Positions 6,517 through 13,391 of a DNA stretch of 18,245 bases are shown one piece after another. The stretch covers positions 1 through 18,245 of the forward strand of contig CANQUY010000017.1 in NCBI GenBank assembly GCA_947627125.1. Reading direction: 5' to 3'. Positions within the stretch are counted from its first letter, which is position 1. Every line of letters starts with the position of its first letter. The notes under the pieces were generated by a model, which saw nothing but the letters and a program-made list of their open reading frames with translations, had not been told where the DNA came from and ran no database searches. This stretch comes from an uncultured Clostridia bacterium (GTDB taxonomy: Bacteria > Bacillota > Clostridia > Christensenellales > Borkfalkiaceae). The translations under genes and the position numbers were made by a program.

Positions 6517-7905
6517 TCAGTCGGGGGTTTTGCGGGAAAGGGCGACGAGCGTTTCGACGTGCTTGGTTTGGGGGAACATGTCGAAGGGCTGGACGAGGGA
6601 GATCTCGTACATGGTAGGCCCATTTTCCGTCTTGATGAGCTCCCCGCCCTCGTTTTCGGTGAGTTTCCCCGTCAGAATGCCCACATCGCGGGCGAGCGTG
6701 GCGGGATTGCACGAGATATAAACGATTTTGCGGGGGGCATGTCCGAGAACCCCCCTGATGATTTCCCTTCCGAGCCCTGCGCGGGGCGGGTCGAAAATGA
6801 GCGCGGCGTCGGGATCTTTCTTGAGCAGTGCGGGGAGTTCCTCCTCCACCTTGCCGCAGAGATTCACCATGGTTTCAAGGCCGTTCTTTTGCTTTAAACT
6901 CTCCGCACACGCGCTCGCCTCGGGGACGATCTCGATACCGTACGCCCGCTTGCACTTCTTGGCGAGCATGGCCGTGAGCAATCCGCCGCCCGCGTAGCAG
7001 TCGATGACGGTTTCCTCTTCCGAAAAGAGGGAAACTGCCCTCTCGTACAGCTTTTCCCTGACCCCCTCGTTGACCTGCAAAAAGGTGGACGCGCCCGCCT
7101 CGAACAGGATGCCGTTCTCCATGCCCTCATAGAAGGGCTTTCCCTTGAGGAGCCGCGGCGGTTCCTTCAGCACGGCGTTGCCGCGCGATTTATCAATGCT
7201 CAGAAAGAAGGAGTACTCGGGGAAAATTTCATCGAGAAGGTAATAGAGATACCCGATCCCCGCGATCTCCTCCGTCGCCACGAGGGTAACGAGAAATTTA
7301 TTTTTGATTTCGCGGACGATGATATGGCGGATCTGCCCCCTGCCCGTTTCCTCGTCGTATCCGTCCAGCCCGCACTTCTCCATAAAATTATAGAGGGCGG
7401 CGATCAGCGGCTTGGACCATGCGGGGTGAATGGGGCATTCGTCCGTCTTGACGATGCGGTGGGTGCGTTCGGCATAGAAGCCGATGGCGTTCTCCCCGCG
7501 GACTGCGCCGACGGGAAGTTGCAGTTTGTTGCGGTAGCCGTACTCCCTGTCGCTCCGCTCGCAGGGCAAGACGTCTGCGTCGATCCCCGCGATCTTGCGG
7601 AATGCGTTCTTCACGAGGTTAGTTTTGAAGAGCAGTTGGGAACGGTAGCGCATGTGCTGGAGAAGGCAGCCGCCGCAGCGGTAAAAGACGGGGCATTTCG
7701 GGCGGACGCGGTCCTCCGCAGGGACATGGATCTCCTCGGCCTTGCCGTAGGCGATATTCCCCTTGACCTTCAGAACGCGCACGCTCGCCCTCTCCCCGGG
7801 GAGGAGATAGGGCACGAACAGGGTGAAGCCGTCGATTGCCGCGATCCCCTCGCCGTTGGAGCCGAGCCCGCTGCACCGCACCTCGATGACATCGTTTTTC
7901 TTCAT
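6517..7905 (-). CDS. rlmD: 23S rRNA (uracil-C5)-methyltransferase, RlmD/RlmCD (TrmA/RumA) family
   Basis: 462 residues. It transfers methyl from S-adenosylmethionine to C5 of uracil in 23S rRNA. An N-terminal TRAM-like OB fold (about 1-60) is followed by iron-sulfur cysteines CPVFYRCGGC (71, 77, 80) and DECPIH (157). The SAM site is DCYAGGG (302-308), the substrate motif is FDPPRAG (371-377), and the nucleophile is in SCNPATLARD (Cys399). All key residues are present. In low-GC Gram-positives one enzyme (RlmCD) can do the work of RlmC and RlmD, so the exact U position is uncertain, as is the symbol. The ATG at 7905 lies one base after the preceding stop and follows GAGGAA. Last gene of the trpS operon. 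Confidence 0.93.
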   Translation of the reverse strand: MKKNDVIEVRCSGLGSNGEGIAAIDGFTLFVPYLLPGERASVRVLKVKGNIAYGKAEEIHVPAEDRVRPKCPVFYRCGGCLLQHMRYRSQLLFKTNLVKNAFRKIAGIDADVLPCERSDREYGYRNKLQLPVGAVRGENAIGFYAERTHRIVKTDECPIHPAWSKPLIAALYNFMEKCGLDGYDEETGRGQIRHIIVREIKNKFLVTLVATEEIAGIGYLYYLLDEIFPEYSFFLSIDKSRGNAVLKEPPRLLKGKPFYEGMENGILFEAGASTFLQVNEGVREKLYERAVSLFSEEETVIDCYAGGGLLTAMLAKKCKRAYGIEIVPEASACAESLKQKNGLETMVNLCGKVEEELPALLKKDPDAALIFDPPRAGLGREIIRGVLGHAPRKIVYISCNPATLARDVGILTGKLTENEGGELIKTENGPTMYEISLVQPFDMFPQTKHVETLVALSRKTPD

Positions 7906-7906
7906 A

Positions 7907-8458
7907 TTATTTCCTCAACCGCCGCAGGACGGCTCTCACGCTCCGCTGGGCATAGAACACGAGGGCGTCGTATGCGGCAAAAAACAGCGTTCCGCCGACA
8001 AAGAGTACCAAAAAGAAATACTGTTCCACAAAGGGATACCATGCCGCCTCGCTCAGCCCCAACACGGGCACGAATACGAGGCGGAAGCTCAGCCACATCG
8101 CAAGGTCGAACCACACGGCCTTGACGGGCTCGCACAGCCAAAAAAGAGGCTTCTTTTTCACAAACCTCTTTTGCAGATAATTGACAATGGGGTGCAGGCC
8201 AAAAAAGACGGCGAACGGCAGGAGCGTCAGAAAGGAGAATCCGCAGAAGAGAAAGGTGAGGAGCACGATCGCGATGAAGCCCAAGGACGCCCCCCAGAGA
8301 TAGTCCCGCGCGAGAGGGATCATGAGCGCGAACACCGCGACGACGTACGCCGCCCCGAGCAGGACGTCCACATAGTTCCCCAAGGCGAGCGCGCCCGACG
8401 CAAGGGCCACGGCGATCGCGGAGAGGGCGATCTGGTAACTTTGCGAATTCTTTTTCAT
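7907..8458 (-). CDS. Polytopic membrane protein of unknown function (183 aa)
   Basis: 183 residues with about six hydrophobic segments (roughly 8-26, 30-48, 52-72, 74-92, 115-135 and 142-165), a basic loop QKRFVKKKP near 96-104 and a basic C-terminus RSVRAVLRRLRK. The start at 8458 (MKKNSQSYQ) overlaps the TGA of the J-domain gene as ATGA; the longer frame would begin inside that gene. Overall size and topology resemble ECF-transporter S-components, but no substrate motif is recognised, so this is only a suggestion. It is co-translated with the J-domain protein and may work with it at the membrane. Confidence 0.8.
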   Translation of the reverse strand: MKKNSQSYQIALSAIAVALASGALALGNYVDVLLGAAYVVAVFALMIPLARDYLWGASLGFIAIVLLTFLFCGFSFLTLLPFAVFFGLHPIVNYLQKRFVKKKPLFWLCEPVKAVWFDLAMWLSFRLVFVPVLGLSEAAWYPFVEQYFFLVLFVGGTLFFAAYDALVFYAQRSVRAVLRRLRK

Positions 8459-9054
8459 CTGCAGCAGTACATGCAGTTGCAGAGGCAATCCATGCAGATG
8501 CATGCGTTACACAGGTTGATGCATTCGTTGCCCCCCATCTGTTGGTCGTCTGCGGCGGGCGTGGGGTCGGGGTCGGTATGCGCCGCGTTCCCCGTCTGCG
8601 TCGTATAGTCCGCACGCGCTGTGAGCTTGCGGTAATCGGCCCGATACTTCTCGTTGGAGGGGTCCATCTGCATGGCGATCTCGAGCTGTTTCTTGCTCTC
8701 GTTCATCCAATTCTTCCTGTAGAACACGACGGACTGAAGATAGTGCCACTCCGCGCTGCGCTCGTTAAAATCGTCGAGAAGGGTCTGCGCCTTGGAGATG
8801 TCCCCGCCGCGGATGGCGGAGCGCACGGCCTCAAACGGGTCCTCCTGCGACTGCCGCTTCTCCCGCCGTTCCTCCATGATCTCGCGGTAGGCGGCGTTCA
8901 CCTTCGTCAGCATCCGCGCCGCGTTGGTGCCGACTTCGCCGTCCTCCCACTTCTCTTTATCGTATTTTGCCTTCAGGCTCTCGTACGCTTCCTTGATCTC
9001 CTCGTCGGTCGCGTTTTCGTTGACTCCCAAAAGCACATAATTTTCCAGATCCAT
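8455..9054 (-). CDS. Degenerate J-domain protein with C-terminal Cys-rich tail
   Basis: 199 residues. Residues 1-65 follow the J-domain pattern (YVLLGVNENATDEEIKEAYESLKAKY ... VNAAYREIMEE), but the HPD tripeptide needed to stimulate DnaK is missing: after AKY the sequence reads DKEKW. Residues 75-150 look like a TPR-type helical repeat (ALL helices with SAEWHYLQSVVFYRKNW). An Asp/Pro/Thr-rich linker leads to a tail with nine Cys in the last 22 residues (CINLCNACICMDCLCNCMYCCR by parts). The start at 9054 gives the expected J-domain N-terminus. It lies four bases after the DUF5685 gene and overlaps the membrane-protein gene. The tail could bind metal or attach to the membrane through lipidation; both ideas are inference. 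It cannot act as an ordinary DnaJ co-chaperone. Confidence 0.85.
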   Translation of the reverse strand: MDLENYVLLGVNENATDEEIKEAYESLKAKYDKEKWEDGEVGTNAARMLTKVNAAYREIMEERREKRQSQEDPFEAVRSAIRGGDISKAQTLLDDFNERSAEWHYLQSVVFYRKNWMNESKKQLEIAMQMDPSNEKYRADYRKLTARADYTTQTGNAAHTDPDPTPAADDQQMGGNECINLCNACICMDCLCNCMYCCR

Positions 9055-9058
9055 GTTT

Positions 9059-9928
9059 TTACTTTGCTCCGTTGATAGTTTCTTTCTGCCTCTTTGCGCC
9101 CGAGAGCACCCGCTTTGTTTCATTCGGAATGCCGCGGAGAAGCACATTGTCCGCAAGGTCGCGGTTAAAACAAAATTTTACGCCTGCGAGCTGTTCCCGC
9201 AGTCCGTAGAAGAGGGAATCGAACAGAAAGGAGATCTCCTCCCCGTTCTCCTTCATCAATGCCTCGCGGCTCACGGCGCGGTAGCTCTCGAAAAAGGGAT
9301 TGAACATCCCCTTTTTGAGGTCCTTGTCGTAATCGTCCAGCGCGTCGATGAGGTAGACCCACTTCCCGAGATACCAGAACATTCCGCCCGTGGCCTCCGT
9401 CGCTTTGTCCCCGAGGAGGCTGTCGGTGAGCTTTTTCATCATCTGCGCGGAGGGCTCGGCCGCGCTGTCCGGCGAGGCTCCCTCTCTCTCCGCCGCCGCC
9501 TGTTCCTCCATGTATGCGGCGAGAATTTCGGCAAGGTGCGGATATTTCTTTTTCGCCCGCTTGAATCCCCGCTTCAGAAAGAGCCGCTTGACCCTTCCCC
9601 CGCCGCCGTCGCGGATATCGTCCGTCAGCTTGTAGTAGGCGAGGAGGGTGTTGACGGCCCCGAGCGCGCGCGTGAGTTCGTCCGTTTCTGCAATGGGACG
9701 CTTCTTGATGCGGTGCCCGATACAGCCCTGCCTCTCTATTTTAAAGTCGATCCCCGCAATGTTATGCAGAATGGCCGAAAGAAATGCGACGTCATAGGTC
9801 AATGCGACCCTTGCGCGCTGGCCGCAGCTTTCCCCGATCCCCTTGCAGAGGCCGCAATAGGCGGCGCGGTAGAGAGTCAGATCCTTCATGAAGAGGTAGG
9901 GCAGATCGTAACGAACGTAGCCGAACAT
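9059..9928 (-). CDS. DUF5685 family protein
   Basis: 289 residues. The N-terminus MFGYVRYDLPYLFMKDLTLYRAAYCGLC is typical of DUF5685, found in Clostridia. Cys25, Cys28 and Cys35 form a possible metal or redox site. Acidic motifs DDIRD (103-107) and DALDDYDKD in the second half recall the Asp-rich motifs of all-alpha isoprenoid synthases, but homology is not claimed. The protein is mostly helical and has no signal peptide. Its start overlaps the trpS stop (TAATG), and the degenerate J-domain gene follows after four bases, an association I believe recurs in this group. Function unknown. Confidence 0.88.
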   Translation of the reverse strand: MFGYVRYDLPYLFMKDLTLYRAAYCGLCKGIGESCGQRARVALTYDVAFLSAILHNIAGIDFKIERQGCIGHRIKKRPIAETDELTRALGAVNTLLAYYKLTDDIRDGGGGRVKRLFLKRGFKRAKKKYPHLAEILAAYMEEQAAAEREGASPDSAAEPSAQMMKKLTDSLLGDKATEATGGMFWYLGKWVYLIDALDDYDKDLKKGMFNPFFESYRAVSREALMKENGEEISFLFDSLFYGLREQLAGVKFCFNRDLADNVLLRGIPNETKRVLSGAKRQKETINGAK

Positions 9929-10923
9929 TATTCCCCCTGATAAAAGCCGATCTTGCGGTAGACCTTGGAGAGCGTGCGTCTTGCCGCCCGGTACGCCCTG
10001 TCTGCGCCCGACTTCAAGATCTCGCCGAGATAATTTTTATCGGCAAGGAGCCGCCTCTGTTCTTCCTGTATGGGAGAAAGGGCGTCCGCCACAGTTTCGC
10101 CGACGGCAAGTTTGAATTCGCCGTACCCCTTTCCCTCAAATTCCCTCTCCGCCTCCTGCAGGGTGCAATTTTTGAAGGCGCAGTAGATATTGAGAAGGTT
10201 GGTGACGCCCGGCTTTTCGTCCGAGGCGATAATTTCGCTGCCGCTGTCGGTGACGGCGCGTTTGAACTTGCGGATGACGGTGTCGCGATCGTCCGTCAAG
10301 AAGATGGAAGCGTTGGGATTCTCGTCCGACTTGGACATCTTCTTCGTCGGCTCCTGCAACGAACAGATCTTCGCGCCGCCCTTTAAGATGAGGGGCTCGG
10401 GCACCGTGAACGTTTCGCCGTAGCGGTTGTTGAAGCGGATGGCGAGGTCGCGCGCGATCTCCACATGCTGTTTTTGGTCCGCCCCGACGGGAACGCACTG
10501 CGCCTGATAGAGAAGGATATCCGCCGCCATGAGGACGGGGTAATCCATGAGGCCCATGTTGATATTTTCGGCATGTTTTTGGGACTTATCCTTAAATTGG
10601 GTCATGCGGGACATTTCCCCCACATATGCGACACAGTTGAGTACCCAGCAGAGCTCGGCATGCTGCGGCACATGGGACTGCACATAGAGCGCGCTCTTCT
10701 CGGGATCTATCCCGCAGGCAATGTAGAGCGCGGCAAGTTCCAGCGTGCGGCGGCGGAGTTCTGCGGGCTCCTGCTTCACCGTGATGGCGTGCATGTTGGC
10801 AATGGCGTAGAAACAGTCGTACTCGTCCTGCAGCTTCACCCAGTTGCGGATCGCGCCGAGATAGTTGCCGATCGTGAGATTTCCGCTCGGCTGTACGGCT
10901 GAATAGATGACTTTTTTGTCCAT
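9928..10923 (-). CDS. trpS: Tryptophan--tRNA ligase
   Basis: 331 residues, full length for bacterial TrpRS. It activates tryptophan with ATP and charges tRNA-Trp in the cytosol. Class I signatures: the HIGH-equivalent PSGNLTIGNYLGA (12-24) and KMSKS at 195-199. Also typical are GEMSRMTQFKDKS (102-114) and the GADQKQHVE segment (148-155). The start at 10923 has AGGAG five bases upstream and a strong promoter 30 bases above. It is the first gene of a five-gene operon, coupled by TAATG to the DUF5685 gene. The predicted leader is only about 25 bases, so no T-box or trp attenuator fits. Confidence 0.98.
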   Translation of the reverse strand: MDKKVIYSAVQPSGNLTIGNYLGAIRNWVKLQDEYDCFYAIANMHAITVKQEPAELRRRTLELAALYIACGIDPEKSALYVQSHVPQHAELCWVLNCVAYVGEMSRMTQFKDKSQKHAENINMGLMDYPVLMAADILLYQAQCVPVGADQKQHVEIARDLAIRFNNRYGETFTVPEPLILKGGAKICSLQEPTKKMSKSDENPNASIFLTDDRDTVIRKFKRAVTDSGSEIIASDEKPGVTNLLNIYCAFKNCTLQEAEREFEGKGYGEFKLAVGETVADALSPIQEEQRRLLADKNYLGEILKSGADRAYRAARRTLSKVYRKIGFYQGE

Positions 10924-10953
10924 ACGGGCTCCTGTAGAGTTCTATACAGGGAA

Positions 10954-10982
10954 ATTATACCATACTCTGCCGCAAAAATCAA
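10954..10982 (-). promoter_or_regulatory. Sigma-A promoter of the trpS operon
   Basis: Minus strand: TTGATT (10982-10977), 17-base spacer, TATAAT (10959-10954). Transcription should start near 10947, leaving about 25 bases to the ATG. All five genes down to rlmD overlap or nearly touch and can be read from here. Confidence 0.85.
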
Positions 10983-11016
10983 CGTTCCGAAGAGAAAGTG
11001 TTGTGAAAAATCGGAG

Positions 11017-11052
11017 ATAATTAAAAATTTAAAATTAAAAATTAAAAATTAT
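11017..11052. repeat. AT tract of TTAAAAATT units beside repeat unit A
   Basis: 36 bases of near-tandem TTAAAAATT/TTTAAAATT. The same kind of tract occurs at 16624-16658. In both places it lies on the CATTCTGAG side of a long palindromic repeat unit, so it appears to be part of the element. Confidence 0.7.
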
Positions 11053-11085
11053 GGAAAAGGACGAGAGGACTGGAACTGACCCGCC

Positions 11086-11227
11086 GCGTCATTCTGAGAA
11101 ACGGAGCAAGAACGAAGTCCGATGACTTGACCCGAAGAATCTCGCGGCGGAGTCCGTAAAACATGCGGCGAGATGCTTCGGTACAGCCTCCGTAGACTTC
11201 GTATTGCTCTCGTTCTCAGCATGACGC
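11086..11227 (+). repeat. Long near-palindromic intergenic repeat, unit A
   Basis: It begins GCGTCATTCTGAG and ends CTCAGCATGACGC, with inner arms GAAGAATCTCGC and GCGAGATGCTTC. It could fold into one long hairpin of about 140 bases. Related units are at 16479-16616, 17933-18074 and 18100-18242, all in the opposite orientation. No reading frame is credible; it looks like a non-autonomous, MITE-like element. Confidence 0.85.
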
Positions 11228-11232
11228 CGCAC

Positions 11233-11450
11233 CAGCCCTCGGCTCCCCCTTGGAGAGGGGTAGGGGGCGGGGACGTTCTCAATGATGCCCCACCGCATTC
11301 TTGCTTCCCCTCTTAGGGGAAGTACCCCGAAGGGGGGATAGGGTTCACAAACCCCTCAGTCGCTACGCGACAGCTCCCCTACAAGGGGAGCCAAGGAGCC
11401 CCAACGCAGTCATGCTCCCCTACAAGGGGAGCCAAGGGGCGTATTCCGCA
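11233..11450. repeat. G/C-block repeats (CTCCCC...GGGGAG family)
   Basis: Several short hairpins in tandem: TCCCCCTTGGAGAGGGG near 11247, TTCCCCTCTTAGGGGAA near 11306, GTCGCTACGCGACAGC near 11359, and the twice-used unit CTCCCCTACAAGGGGAGCC (near 11374 and 11414). Arms are built from runs of C and G with TAC, CTTAG or TTGGAG loops. A related block lies in frame inside mtaB near 14265-14320. No gene is present. Confidence 0.75.
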
Positions 11451-11455
11451 CAAAA

Positions 11456-11481
11456 AAAATCGGCACATATGTGCCGATTTT
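11456..11481 (-). terminator. Rho-independent terminator of the spoIIQ-like gene
   Basis: A 13-bp perfect palindrome, AAAATCGGCACAT/ATGTGCCGATTTT, is followed on the minus strand by a run of eight T in all. It begins 8 bases after the stop codon at 11490. The apex ACATATGT matches that of the dnaJ terminator. Confidence 0.92.
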
Positions 11482-11489
11482 GGGGAAAG

Positions 11490-12167
11490 TTACTTCTCGT
11501 CGAGGACGGAGCCGAGGTACTCGGTGGGGTCCGCGGCCTTGCCGTTCAGTTCCACTTCGAGGTGAAGGTGTTCGCCGTCCTTGTGCTCGATGCCGTATGC
11601 CTCGGCCACGACGCCGAGCGTTTCGCCCTTCTTGATGTCCGCTCCCTCCCGGAGGCTGCTGTCCGGTTCCACGAAGCGGTAGAGCGTCTTTAATCCGTCG
11701 CCGTGGTCCACGAGAATGATATTGCCCGTTTCCTCGCTGTAGGAAATGCTCTCGATCTTGCCGTCCGCCATGCACTTCACTTCCGTGCCCGCCGCCGCCT
11801 CAAAATCCACGGCCTTGTGGCGGTAGATCCAGCCGAGCGTTTCGTTCGTGTAGATGACGTTGTACTCCACCGTGTAGCTCGCTCCCTCAATGGGTGAAAC
11901 GAACTTCACCGCGTCCTCCCCGCCCGAGGGTTCGATCGGTTCGTCGGGATCCTTGTCCTCGCCCTGCTGATCGCCGCCCTGCGGGGGAACTTCACCCGTA
12001 TCGCCGTTGTTTCCGCCGCTGTCATCCAGCAGATTGGACGAGCCCGTCGTCAGAAAGTAGACGGTGAGCACGGTTGCCGCAATGAGGAGCAGCACGCAGA
12101 CGCTGAGAACAATGTAGTAAAGCAGTCTTTTTTTCTTCGGTTTCGTGTTTGTGGTTTCTTCACTCAT
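11490..12167 (-). CDS. spoIIQ: SpoIIQ-like membrane-anchored LytM/M23 peptidase-domain protein
   Basis: 225 residues: a short basic cytosolic N-terminus (KPKKKR), one membrane helix (about 16-40), a Gly/Asp/Glu/Pro-rich linker (42-85) and a C-terminal LytM domain. Zinc-site residues are present, HxxxD in RHKAVDF and HxH in HLHLEV, as in clostridial SpoIIQ; Bacillus SpoIIQ has lost one ligand. SpoIIQ sits in the forespore membrane and binds SpoIIIAH across the intermembrane space, holding the forespore during engulfment. GGAGG lies upstream of the ATG at 12167, and a forespore-sigma-like promoter precedes that. Another sporulation M23 protein is possible, but size, topology and promoter favour SpoIIQ. 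Confidence 0.82.
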   Translation of the reverse strand: MSEETTNTKPKKKRLLYYIVLSVCVLLLIAATVLTVYFLTTGSSNLLDDSGGNNGDTGEVPPQGGDQQGEDKDPDEPIEPSGGEDAVKFVSPIEGASYTVEYNVIYTNETLGWIYRHKAVDFEAAAGTEVKCMADGKIESISYSEETGNIILVDHGDGLKTLYRFVEPDSSLREGADIKKGETLGVVAEAYGIEHKDGEHLHLEVELNGKAADPTEYLGSVLDEK

Positions 12168-12190
12168 GATGATATCCTCCGGTTATGTAA

Positions 12191-12219
12191 GGTTTTGACA
12201 AAGCGGGGCGGCTTTATAC
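12191..12219 (-). promoter_or_regulatory. Sigma-F/G-like promoter of the spoIIQ-like gene
   Basis: Minus strand: GTATA (12219-12215), 15-base spacer, GTCAAAACC (12199-12191). GTATA is the sigma-F -35 box; the -10 is weaker. The stretch closely matches the promoter above the upstream gene (12684-12712), which supports a functional site. The leader would be about 16 bases and contain GGAGG. Confidence 0.55.
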
Positions 12220-12227
12220 ATCAAAAA

Positions 12228-12653
12228 TCAGGATCCTCCGAAAATGATGGGCGAACCCGCCGCCGTCTGCTCTTGGGATGTCGCAATGTGCAGGTTGACG
12301 GTGTACCCGTTGAGCGCGATCCCGCCCCCGATGAGCGGGGAATAACAGTAGTAATTCGTGACGCCCGCGGCCTCCTCCGTAAAGAGGATCTCTGCCCGAA
12401 AACGCGCTATAAGTTCATCTTTTTTGTCGCCGTCATAGCGGACGCTCTCGCCCATGACGGGACAAAAGAGCTTGTCGCGGACGGGGTCGTCGGTCAAAAG
12501 GACGAGGGAGGAAGAGGACGGGGAGAGATAGAGTTCGTAGTTCTTTCCCTCTAAAAAGAGGGGCGCATGGAGGAGCAGGGCCGCGCCAGCCGCCAAGAGG
12601 AGCGCAAGAGCCACGACGCCCATGGCCTGTATGCCGCGGAAAAACTTTCGCAT
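12228..12653 (-). CDS. Exported or membrane-anchored protein of unknown function in the spoIIQ unit
   Basis: 141 residues. N-terminus MRKFFRG followed by a hydrophobic Ala/Leu segment (about 10-33): a signal anchor or uncleaved signal peptide. The remaining 110 residues would lie outside the cytosol (or between spore membranes) and contain strand-like sequence ending SPIIFGGS. There is no catalytic motif. The family is not recognised; a distant YwmB-type relationship was considered because ywmB lies near spoIIQ in Bacillus, but the similarity is too weak to call. RBS GGGAGG is upstream. It has its own sigma-F-like promoter and precedes the spoIIQ-like gene by 60 bases, so a role in engulfment or forespore function is likely. 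Confidence 0.7.
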   Translation of the reverse strand: MRKFFRGIQAMGVVALALLLAAGAALLLHAPLFLEGKNYELYLSPSSSSLVLLTDDPVRDKLFCPVMGESVRYDGDKKDELIARFRAEILFTEEAAGVTNYYCYSPLIGGGIALNGYTVNLHIATSQEQTAAGSPIIFGGS

Positions 12654-12683
12654 GAAAAAACCCTCCCTACTTTCGCAGGAAGG

Positions 12684-12712
12684 ATTGTTGACAGGACGGG
12701 AAAGTTTTATAC
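12684..12712 (-). promoter_or_regulatory. Sigma-F-like promoter of the exported-protein gene
   Basis: Minus strand: GTATA (12712-12708), 15-base spacer, GTCAACAAT (12692-12684). It fits the published sigma-F pattern GywTA-N15/16-GgnrAnAnT in spacing and nearly all positions (the second G is T). Transcription would start near 12677. Confidence 0.6.
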
Positions 12713-13054
12713 ATGGAGAATTTTATGTGGAACGCAGGCAGGCTCCCTCCCTCATTCCGAGCCCCGCAAGGGGACAGCCCCGCGTCATTCTGAGAACGGA
12801 AGCAGGACGAGAGGGCGGGAACTGACCCGCCGCGTCATTCTGAGCCCCGCAAGGGGACAACCCCGCGTCATTCTGCCCCAAGCGTTCCAAATGCGTCATC
12901 CTGAGCGTAGTCGAAGGATCACCGCAGCAAAATAAGGTGATGGTTCGACTGCGCTCACCATGACGTGATTAGAACAGCGGGGTAGGCCGCTACAGCCTCC
13001 CGTGCGTTTAACGGGATCCTTCGCTGCGCTCAGGATGAGCGACGCCGAAATCCT
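12713..13054. repeat. Intergenic repeat cluster between the spoIIQ unit and the HIT gene
   Basis: No gene here. It holds partial copies of the GCGTCATTCTGAG repeat (12782-12870), two GAGCCCCGCAAGGGGAC blocks (near 12759 and 12842), and a hairpin whose arms are GCGTCATCCTGAGCGTAG... (12893-12923) and GGTGATGGTTCGACTGCGC... (12936-12965). A further arm with GGATCCTTCGCTGCGCTCAGG lies at 13013-13046, directly after the HIT stop. Related TCATCCTGAGCG repeats are common in bacterial intergenic DNA. Confidence 0.75.
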
Positions 13055-13390
13055 TTACTCCCACTTCAGCGGTTCGCCGCCAAGGATGTGAATGTGCAGA
13101 TGGTGCACGGTCTGCCCCGCCGTTTCCCCTTGGTTGATGACGAGGCGGTAACCGTCCGCAAGGCCGAGGGTCGGCGCAAGGGAAGCGATCTTAGAGAGCG
13201 TCCGCCCGAGCAGGTCCTCCCGCGCCCCGTTGAGCTCCGAGAGATACGCAAAGTGCTCCTTCGGCACGCAGAGAAGGTGAATCTTCGCGATCGGGGCAAT
13301 GTCCTTAAAGATGAGGATCTCCTCGTCCTCATACACCTTTGCCGAGGGAATTTCCCCCGCAACGATCTTACAGAAAATGCAGTTTTCCAT
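13055..13390 (-). CDS. HIT-family nucleotide-binding hydrolase (Hint/PKCI branch)
   Basis: 111 residues, full length. It binds purine nucleotides and hydrolyses AMP-linked phosphoramidates or similar bonds. The histidine triad is HLHIH within VHHLHIHILGG (His97, 99, 101). The N-terminal pair CIFCKI (Cys4, Cys7) is typical of the zinc-binding Hint branch. The start at 13390 (MENCIFC) was chosen on the family pattern and on GGAGG upstream; the longer frame runs into mtaB. It follows the mtaB stop by one base, at the end of the prmA operon; HIT genes in this position occur in other Firmicutes. The physiological substrate is unknown. Confidence 0.93.
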   Translation of the reverse strand: MENCIFCKIVAGEIPSAKVYEDEEILIFKDIAPIAKIHLLCVPKEHFAYLSELNGAREDLLGRTLSKIASLAPTLGLADGYRLVINQGETAGQTVHHLHIHILGGEPLKWE

Positions 13391-13391
13391 C

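Noticed and set aside
10924..10982. T-box, trp attenuator or SD-blocking hairpin (CCTGTA/TACAGG) before trpS
   Set aside because: The promoter puts transcription start about 25 bases before the ATG; the left arm of the hairpin would be mostly untranscribed and no T-box fits.
11301..11693. 130-aa plus-strand ORF
   Set aside because: It runs through G/C-block repeats and the antisense of the spoIIQ-like gene.
12662..12683. CCTTCCT/AGGGAGG hairpin hiding the ribosome site of the 141-aa gene
   Set aside because: With the sigma-F-like -10 at 12684-12692 the CCTTCCT arm lies between -10 and the start of transcription, so it would not be in the RNA.
12567..12935. 122-aa plus-strand ORF
   Set aside because: Its C-terminal part translates repeat DNA (the 'RGQPRVIL' text appears twice), and the rest is antisense to the exported-protein gene.
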